Assembly: GCF_000264315.1 (NCBI RefSeq)
Contig: NZ_AJXU01000017.1
Location: forward strand, 1-48,194
DNA from: Rhodanobacter fulvus Jip2
Lineage (GTDB): Bacteria; Pseudomonadota; Gammaproteobacteria; Xanthomonadales; Rhodanobacteraceae
DNA: 48,194 bases
Reading direction: 5' to 3'
A program made the position numbers and the translations under genes. The notes under the pieces are model-generated. The model saw only the letters and a program-made list of their open reading frames with translations. It did no database searches and was not told where the DNA came from. Below are positions 42,548 to 48,194 of the stretch, piece by piece. Numbering within the stretch: the stretch's first letter is position 1; the number at the start of each line of letters is the position of its first letter.

Positions 42548-43507
42548 GTGAAGCAAGTGGAAAGCATGACGAAAGTGCGCCGTTCCAGCCGTAACGCCTG
42601 CCTGACCCTGGGCCTGGCGCTTGCCTTCGCCCTCGCCGCCCCGGTGCAGGCGCAGAACGACAAGATGACCCCGATCCCCACCCCTGCGCAGGCCAACGCC
42701 ATCGAGCTGGGAACGGGTGCGCTGCCGAACGCCACGGCGAGCGAGTCGTGGCACAGCCAGTACGGCAGCACCTTCGCGCGCAACGTCACCGTCGCCACGC
42801 TCACGCCTTACCTGCCCGATGCGGGCAAGGCCACTGGTGCAGCGGTCATCGTCGCGCCGGGTGGCGGCTTCAGGACGCTGTCGATGGAAAACGAGGGCTC
42901 GGACGTGGCCAAGGCGCTTGCCGCCCAGGGCGTCGCCGCCTTCGTGCTGAAGTACCGGCTCAAGCAGACGCCCAAGGACATGGCCGGGTTCGAGGAGTCG
43001 ATGAAGAAGATGTTCTCGTCGACCGCGAAGCGACCGGAGCCGAAGGCAAGCGATGTCATCTCCGATCTCGCCCCGCAACTCGCCGACTCGCGCGCCGCCT
43101 TCGAGCTGGTTCGCAAGAACGCCGCCAAATGGCACGTCAATCCCAACCAGGTCGGCATGGTCGGCTTCTCCGCCGGCGCCATGCTGACGCTGGCCACCGA
43201 ACTGAACGTCGAGAGCGCCAAGCCCGCCTTCATCGGCCTCATCTACGGCCCGCTCGCCGCGGTGAAAGTACCGGCCGATGCGCCGCCCATGTTCGTGGCA
43301 CTGGCCGCCGACGATCCGTTCTTCGGCAACGCCGGTTTCGGCCTCATCCAGAGCTGGCGCGATGCGAAGCGCCCGGTGGAATTCCACCTGTATGAGCAAG
43401 GCGGCCACGGCTTCGGCATGTACCAGAAAACAACCACCAGCACCGGCTGGTTCGGCGACTTCTCACGCTGGCTGACGATGCACGGCTGGATCAAGCCGGC
43501 GCACTGA
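42548..43507 (+). CDS. Secreted alpha/beta hydrolase (esterase of BD-FAE / acetyl-xylan esterase type)
   Basis: 319 residues from GTG 42548, with AAGGAG eight bases upstream. A signal peptide (NACLTLGLALAFALAAPVQAQ) is followed by an alpha/beta hydrolase fold. The oxyanion region is VIVAPGGGFRTLSMENEG. The nucleophile Ser is in VGFSAGA, the acid Asp is probably in LAADDPFFG, and the His is in GGHGFGMY. Relatives deacetylate or deferuloylate xylan side chains. The nearby GH51 arabinofuranosidase and GH1 glucosidase fit such a role, which is inferred. Not closely linked to the next gene (149 bp). Confidence 0.88.
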   Translation: MKQVESMTKVRRSSRNACLTLGLALAFALAAPVQAQNDKMTPIPTPAQANAIELGTGALPNATASESWHSQYGSTFARNVTVATLTPYLPDAGKATGAAVIVAPGGGFRTLSMENEGSDVAKALAAQGVAAFVLKYRLKQTPKDMAGFEESMKKMFSSTAKRPEPKASDVISDLAPQLADSRAAFELVRKNAAKWHVNPNQVGMVGFSAGAMLTLATELNVESAKPAFIGLIYGPLAAVKVPADAPPMFVALAADDPFFGNAGFGLIQSWRDAKRPVEFHLYEQGGHGFGMYQKTTTSTGWFGDFSRWLTMHGWIKPAH

Positions 43508-43656
43508 ATTTCGTACCGGCGTGCAATCGCGCAATAACGCGCCACACCACGGCGGCGGGCACCACCCGCCGCCGAACTTTTGTCCGGTGAAGCGTGCGAG
43601 TCACGTCGACTTGCTGCTCCACCAAGGCTCTTGGCCTGGCAGATGACCGGCCTGAC

Positions 43657-44790
43657 ATGAACATGCCAGCTGCAGATCCCGGCCATCCGTTCCGGTGCAC
43701 CTTGCGCGGCCGCGTGGCTGCATGGCTGGCGGTGGCATTGCTGGCTGGCTGCGCCTCCCAGCAAACGCAACCGCCGCGCAGCCCGGCACAGGTGCGCGCG
43801 CAGATCGTGCGGCTGATGCCGGCAGGCGTGACCGATCGCGAGGGCTGGGCCACCGACATCCAGGTGGCCTTCGCCGCACAAGGCATCGAACCGGAGACGG
43901 CCAACCTGTGTGCGGTGCTGGCGGTGACCGAACAGGAATCGGGTTTCAAGGTCGACCCCGTCGTACCGGAGCTGGCGAAGATCGCCCGGCAGGAGATCGA
44001 TCGCCGTGCCGCGGCGAAACACGTGCCCGGTTTCCTGGTGGACGCGGCGCTGTGGTTGAAGTCGCCCGATGGCCGGCGCTACAGCGAACGGCTGGCGGCG
44101 GCGCGCACCGAGAAGCAATTGAGCGGGATCTTTCAGGATTTCATCGGCATGGTTCCGCTGGGCAAGCGCCTGTTCGGCGACTTCAATCCGGTGCACACGG
44201 GCGGGCCAATGCAGGTGAGCATCGCGTTCGCCGAGGCGCATGCGCACGATTATCCGTATCCGCTGCAGCGCTCGATCCGTGACGAGGTGTTCAGCCGGCG
44301 CGGTGGCATGTACTTCGGCATCGCGCACTTGCTCGGCTATCCGGTGGATTACCCGCGGCCGCTCTATCGCTTCGCCGATTTCAACGCCGGCTGGTACGCC
44401 AGCCGCAACGCCGCGTTCCAGCATGCGGTCAGCATCGCCTCCGGCATACCGCTGGCGCTGGACGGCGACCTGCTGCCGCCGGACGCCGGCTTTGGCGATC
44501 ACCCCGGCGCCACCGAGCTGGCCGTGCGCAGCGTGTCCGCGCAATTGGACATGAGCGACTGGGCCATCCATCGTACCCTGGAGCAGGGTGAACGACAGGA
44601 CTTTGCTGACAGCAAACTCTACGCCCGCATATATGCGCTGGCCGAGGGCATCGACCACAAGCCGTTACCGCGCGCGCAGCTACCCGGCATCACACTGAAG
44701 AGCCCGAAGATCACCCGCAAGCTCACCACCGCCTGGTTTGCCGGGCGCGTGGACCAGCGTTGGCAGCGGTGCATGGCGCGGGCGAAATAG
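43657..44790 (+). CDS. DUF1615 family lipoprotein
   Basis: 377 residues. A lipoprotein signal with lipobox LLAGC sits about 30 residues in, after a longer than usual hydrophilic lead (MNMPAADPGHPFRCTLRGR). The rest matches DUF1615: VTEQESGFKVDPVVPELAKIARQEI, FNPVHTGGPMQVSIAFAEAHA, RRGGMYFGIAHLLGYP and FADFNAGWYASRNAAFQ. The Glu in TEQESGF resembles a lysozyme/transglycosylase catalytic site, so peptidoglycan binding or cleavage is possible but unproven. No strong ribosome binding site is seen; the frame is open to 43594. Confidence 0.82.
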   Translation: MNMPAADPGHPFRCTLRGRVAAWLAVALLAGCASQQTQPPRSPAQVRAQIVRLMPAGVTDREGWATDIQVAFAAQGIEPETANLCAVLAVTEQESGFKVDPVVPELAKIARQEIDRRAAAKHVPGFLVDAALWLKSPDGRRYSERLAAARTEKQLSGIFQDFIGMVPLGKRLFGDFNPVHTGGPMQVSIAFAEAHAHDYPYPLQRSIRDEVFSRRGGMYFGIAHLLGYPVDYPRPLYRFADFNAGWYASRNAAFQHAVSIASGIPLALDGDLLPPDAGFGDHPGATELAVRSVSAQLDMSDWAIHRTLEQGERQDFADSKLYARIYALAEGIDHKPLPRAQLPGITLKSPKITRKLTTAWFAGRVDQRWQRCMARAK

Positions 44791-44963
44791 CGGGCGCGGC
44801 GCGTCACGCGTCCGCACCGTGGACTGCCGGCTTGTATGACGCATGGCAGTTGTGGCGCCCGTGATGACCGTAACAGCATCGGCGCAACTGCCGGATGGTG
44901 GAGCGCAGCTCGAAAATCGGCCACCTCCGGATCCCCGTTTCTTTCGCAAAACAGGGAAAAACC

Positions 44964-45578
44964 ATGTGGCTTGTATCACCTGTCGTGAATGCGCTGATGG
45001 CGGTCCTGTTGCTGGCGGGCGTGCCCTTCCTGGGTTATCTCGTCTGGCAGAAATGGCGACATCGGCGGCCCCTCGCCGACATCGCAGGCCGCGCAGGCCT
45101 GCAGGGATCGAGCGTCCACTATCTGCTGATCAGTGCGGCAATAGCGCTGGTGGTGACATGCGTGCTGCTGCTGTGGTCACCGCCGGTGGCGCCGTTCCTG
45201 CGGGAAGGATCGCCGCAACGGGTCTTTGCCGGGCTGGGGCTGGGCGTGCAGGCGATCGTGATGGCGCTGCTTTACGGTGTGGTGCAGACCGGTTTCGTCG
45301 AGGAGCTGGTATTCCGCGGCCTGATCGCCGGGAGCCTGGCGCGACGGATGCCGCTCGCGTGGGCGAATCTGTTGCAGGCGCTGATCTTCCTGTTGCCCCA
45401 TCTGCTGATCCTGCAGACGATGCCGCAGATGTGGATACTGCTGCCGCTGGTCTTTCTGCTGGCGTTGGCGATGGGCTGGGTACGCATCAAGTCGGGTTCC
45501 ATCCTGGGGCCATGGCTGGTGCATGCCACCTTGAACGTCACGATGTGCCTGATGGTGGCTGCGCGCACGGCGGCCTGA
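44964..45578 (+). CDS. CPBP-family intramembrane metalloprotease
   Basis: 204 residues with six or seven predicted helices. The CPBP (Abi/Rce1-type) motifs are all present: EELVFRG (Glu113-Glu114, Arg118), His146 in FLLPHLLIL, and HATLN (His187, Asn191). Rce1-like enzymes are glutamate-dependent intramembrane proteases; bacterial members are tied to bacteriocin self-immunity or protein processing. No bacteriocin gene is visible nearby. CAGGGA before ATG 44964 sets the start. Confidence 0.88.
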   Translation: MWLVSPVVNALMAVLLLAGVPFLGYLVWQKWRHRRPLADIAGRAGLQGSSVHYLLISAAIALVVTCVLLLWSPPVAPFLREGSPQRVFAGLGLGVQAIVMALLYGVVQTGFVEELVFRGLIAGSLARRMPLAWANLLQALIFLLPHLLILQTMPQMWILLPLVFLLALAMGWVRIKSGSILGPWLVHATLNVTMCLMVAARTAA

Positions 45579-45735
45579 GCTTCGGCAACAGCGTGTTTGC
45601 TGGTGCCGTTGATCTCCCCTCCCTTGCGAGGCGGCGCGTCGTCGATTTCCGCCCGGATCCGGGAGCCACCATCTCACCCATTTTCAGGCGACAGCCTGCT
45701 TGACGACATCGACATCACGGCAAAGAGACCAGCGC

Positions 45736-47049
45736 ATGAAGCCTCCATCGCTCCCTTCGACGGCAAGGTCAGCCGACGCGACACAACGCAGGTGGATCGC
45801 GGCCATCGTCATCGTGACGCTGCTGACCGTGGCCGCCATGATCGCCGTCCTGGCCATCGGTGGCCGTCCCGATCCGGCGCCGCTGCGCGCCGCCTCCACC
45901 CTGCTCGACGGCACGTGGCGATTCCACACCGGCGACGATCCGCGCTGGGCGGCCGCCGGCATCGACGACAGCGGTTGGCAGACGATGGACCTGACCGCCC
46001 CGCCCGGCCAGCACGATGGCGACGTGGGTTTGCCCGACTACGTGGGCGGATGGAGTGCGCACGGCCATCCGGGCTATCACGGCTATGCCTGGTATCGACG
46101 CACGGTAAAGGTGCCGGGCACCAGCGCGTCATGGGACATCCTGGGGCCGACCCTGGTCGACGACGGCTATGCGCTGTACTGGAACGGCCGGCTGCTGGGC
46201 GGCTCCGGCCGGCTCGGGCCCGACCCGCGCCTGGTCAGCACGCGGCCCCTGCGGTTCGCGCTGCCCGCCGACGCGGCAGGCACCACCGGCGTGCTCGCCA
46301 ACCGCACCTATATGCTGGCCCGCTCCGGTCCCAGCGCGGACAGCGGCGGCATGCACACCGCACCCATCCTGGCACCACGGCCCACCAGCGACGCGCTGCA
46401 CCGCGCGCAGTGGCGGCGGACCATCGCCGGCTACATCGTCGATGCGGTCGAACCGGCCGCCATGCTGGCGGTCATCGCCCTGGCGCTGGCGTTCGGCTCA
46501 CGCAGCAACCGCAAGGGTTTCCTGGTGTTTGCCTGCATCGCGCTTGCGCTGACGGCAGCCCGGCGGCTCAACAACGCGATCGTGTCATGGACCGACCTGC
46601 AGGATCTGCGCACCTACACATGGCTGGCCTCGGTGATGTGGGTACCGACGATGACCGCCTGGCTGCTGGCCTGGAACCGCTGGCGCCTGCCCGCATGGCG
46701 AAGCATCGACGCGCTCGCCGTCGTACTGGGCATCGCCGGCATCATCGGCGCGCTGGCCGACATGCCGATCTGGGCGAGCATCAGCCGACTGGGCTTACTC
46801 GCGCTGTTCGTCGTGATCATCGCGCGCATCGTTCGCGGCAGCCCGCCGCGCATCCTGGCACTTGTCACCCTGGCCACGGTGCTGGCCGCCCTGTTCGGCG
46901 GCGAGCTGCTCGACCCGATCGGCGTGCCGGGCATCTGGTTCCCCTTCAACATCGGCGTGTCGCGCACGCAGTACATTTACGCGATCAGCATTCCGCTGCT
47001 GGCTGTGCTGATGGTGCGGACGTTACCGCCGAGGGACGGGCAACGATGA
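45736..47049 (+). CDS. Sensor-like 7TM protein with periplasmic jelly-roll domain and no output domain
   Basis: 437 residues. One N-terminal helix (20-42) precedes a periplasmic beta domain (about 50-215) that looks like the GH2-type galactose-binding jelly roll: LDGTWRFHTGDDPRWA, DSGWQTMDL, YAWYRRTVKVP and YALYWNGRLLGG. Then come seven or eight hydrophobic helices (about 232-430), a 7TMR-DISM-like arrangement. The family normally continues into a GGDEF, kinase or phosphatase domain. Here the protein ends at 437 with PPRDGQR and no such domain follows in any frame. An upstream in-frame start at 45700 would add 12 residues. Function unknown; it may signal through a partner. Confidence 0.7.
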   Translation: MKPPSLPSTARSADATQRRWIAAIVIVTLLTVAAMIAVLAIGGRPDPAPLRAASTLLDGTWRFHTGDDPRWAAAGIDDSGWQTMDLTAPPGQHDGDVGLPDYVGGWSAHGHPGYHGYAWYRRTVKVPGTSASWDILGPTLVDDGYALYWNGRLLGGSGRLGPDPRLVSTRPLRFALPADAAGTTGVLANRTYMLARSGPSADSGGMHTAPILAPRPTSDALHRAQWRRTIAGYIVDAVEPAAMLAVIALALAFGSRSNRKGFLVFACIALALTAARRLNNAIVSWTDLQDLRTYTWLASVMWVPTMTAWLLAWNRWRLPAWRSIDALAVVLGIAGIIGALADMPIWASISRLGLLALFVVIIARIVRGSPPRILALVTLATVLAALFGGELLDPIGVPGIWFPFNIGVSRTQYIYAISIPLLAVLMVRTLPPRDGQR

Positions 47050-47133
47050 CGGAGGATTGGTGCAGCGATGGCTCGGCAGGGGCTGAAACCGGGTCGACTC
47101 CTGCTGGTCCCGGTGCTGCCGGTGCCGATCGGC

Positions 47134-48150
47134 TCAGGAACGCAGCAACTTTCCAACCCAAGGCCACGCAAAGACCAGCAGCATCAGAACAACAAGCACG
47201 CCACCCACCCACTTGGCTTGCACCAACCCGCGCCTGCGTTCGCGGGCGATCAGTGCCATGTCCTGGTCCAGTTGTGCCATGTCCCGCGATAGTCGCTCCG
47301 GATCCGCCAGCGAGGCCTCGACGGCGTCGGGCTCCTGCATCCGAGCCGTGAAGGCGTCCATCCGCTGCAAGGCCTCGTTGTACTGGTCGGACATCAACGG
47401 ATTCCAGTCGTGGTCGTGGCCGGTCGCCTGCTTCCACAGCAGCCGAGCCAGCGCATAAACCACTTTCGGCGGCTCTTTCGACTTCGGCAGACCCACGTCC
47501 ACCACACCACGGGCAAGCGCACCGAGGCGAAACGTCGCAAACAGCCGATCGGTCCAGTGGATGGCGGTGGCCACGCGCGCGAACTGCTTGACGCGAAACA
47601 TCAGCCGAAAGCTCTCGACACCGTTGCGGTGGGTGACCGCATGGAGGAAGACGCCGGAAACATCGCGCCAGGCAATCCGGCCATTCAGCGGCGTGGCAAA
47701 ACCTGCCGAAGTCAGTTCGAGCGCGGGGCGCCCGATACCGGGCAAGGTACGCGCCAGGATCAGGCCTCCGCTCACGAGAAAGACCGCGCCGACGAGGACG
47801 GGAATCCAGTCCTGCCGTACCGTCGTGACCCCCATATGCCAGACCCCTGCCCCGGCAGCAGCCAGCAACAGGCCAACTGGCACCACCCAGACCGAACGGG
47901 GAACCCGCAGCGAATCGCCGGGCCCCCAGGTCCGTCCGGTGAGCTCGTCGAGACGACGCCGACCATCGGCGCGCTCGCGCTCCTCCCGCCGCCGCTCGCG
48001 GCGACGGTCGCTGAAGTACGCCAGCGCTATCACGCCGATACCGACGATCAACACAACCAAGGATGCTGGATTGCTGCGCAACCCGGCCAGCCCCGCCCCA
48101 ACGGCGATCACGCCGAAAATCACCAGAAAAAGATTGACGAGCTGAGGCAT
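47134..48150 (-). CDS. Membrane protein of unknown function
   Basis: 338 residues. Two N-terminal helices (about 4-48) precede a charged Arg/Glu stretch (SDRRRERRREERERADGRRR), then two more helices (about 88-135) and a cytoplasmic domain (about 140-310). A final helix at the C-terminus is VGGVLVVLMLLVFAWPWVG. The middle segment (LELTSAGFATPLNGRIAWRDVSGVFLH) resembles membrane-associated PH-like folds, a tentative reading. ATG 48150 (MPQLVN) has AAGGTGG eight bases upstream; ATG 48167 is an alternative. It converges on the 7TM gene with 84 bp between them. Confidence 0.65.
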   Translation of the reverse strand: MPQLVNLFLVIFGVIAVGAGLAGLRSNPASLVVLIVGIGVIALAYFSDRRRERRREERERADGRRRLDELTGRTWGPGDSLRVPRSVWVVPVGLLLAAAGAGVWHMGVTTVRQDWIPVLVGAVFLVSGGLILARTLPGIGRPALELTSAGFATPLNGRIAWRDVSGVFLHAVTHRNGVESFRLMFRVKQFARVATAIHWTDRLFATFRLGALARGVVDVGLPKSKEPPKVVYALARLLWKQATGHDHDWNPLMSDQYNEALQRMDAFTARMQEPDAVEASLADPERLSRDMAQLDQDMALIARERRRGLVQAKWVGGVLVVLMLLVFAWPWVGKLLRS

Positions 48151-48194
48151 GTCCGACCCACCTTCCATTGGCAACGACGTCCCCCCGCATTGAG

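Noticed and set aside
46985..48190. 401-codon minus-strand open frame overlapping the last gene
   Set aside because: The frame at 47134-48150 has membrane helices and a ribosome binding site; this one is Arg/Gly/Ala-rich shadow sequence.
1..48194. CRISPR arrays, tRNA or rRNA genes, insertion sequences, integrases, toxin-antitoxin pairs
   Set aside because: I looked on both strands and saw no regular direct-repeat array, no cloverleaf, no transposase and no toxin or antitoxin family.

Overview
The window is GC-rich, gene-dense chromosomal DNA of a gammaproteobacterium. The TonB-dependent receptor style, the secreted glycosidases with Sec and Tat signals, the GTGGGAGCG-headed REP doublets and the overall gene families point to the Xanthomonadales, most likely Rhodanobacteraceae (Dyella / Rhodanobacter / Luteibacter type). 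That placement is an inference from family resemblance, not from a marker gene. I see no rRNA, tRNA, CRISPR array, insertion sequence or prophage.

Layout. 1-2001 holds the 5' half of hrpA (minus), whose reading frame has absorbed two palindromic repeats. It is divergent from a dps gene (2138-2605) with an OxyR-type operator placed directly against its -35. 2659-7085 is an envelope block: an LtaS-like sulfatase-fold transferase, a YrbL-like protein and an ArnT-like glycosyltransferase. 7257-10307 carries an acidic hypothetical protein, a GAF-PAS-PAS-GGDEF diguanylate cyclase and trmO. 10333-21898 is a minus-strand carbohydrate-utilisation locus: GH92 alpha-mannosidase, a large TonB-dependent receptor, a LamG-GH2 enzyme and a type-B carboxylesterase. 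Three related GGTAnCGTTnCC palindromes lie upstream of the receptor, GH2 and esterase genes, and one overlaps the -10 of a good sigma70 promoter. This suggests control by one LacI-family repressor encoded elsewhere.

22070-34210 is mixed housekeeping: a cardiolipin-synthase-like PLD protein, two small proteins, an M14-type zinc carboxypeptidase, a TRIC channel, a DUF3016 protein, an M48 peptidase fused to a type IV pilin-like domain, a CHRD protein, a membrane diguanylate cyclase, an MFS exporter, a transglutaminase-like/TPR protein, an OmpA lipoprotein with a strong terminator and a four-helix membrane protein. 34370-36154 is a third diguanylate cyclase. 36534-43507 is a second accessory carbohydrate region: GH51 arabinofuranosidase, Tat-exported GH1 beta-glucosidase, an exported VOC protein behind a Tat-exported xylose-isomerase-like TIM-barrel protein, and a secreted alpha/beta hydrolase. 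43657-48150 has a DUF1615 lipoprotein, a CPBP protease, an unusual sensor-like 7TM protein with a jelly-roll periplasmic domain and no output domain, and a membrane protein of unknown function.

The functional themes are uptake and breakdown of mannose-containing glycans and plant-type polysaccharides, c-di-GMP signalling (three cyclases, all with intact I-sites) and envelope modification. The most interesting items are the in-frame repeats in hrpA, the M48-pilin fusion, the shared operator in the GH92/TBDR/GH2 locus, and the orphan 7TM sensor. I found no clearly new defence or mobile system.
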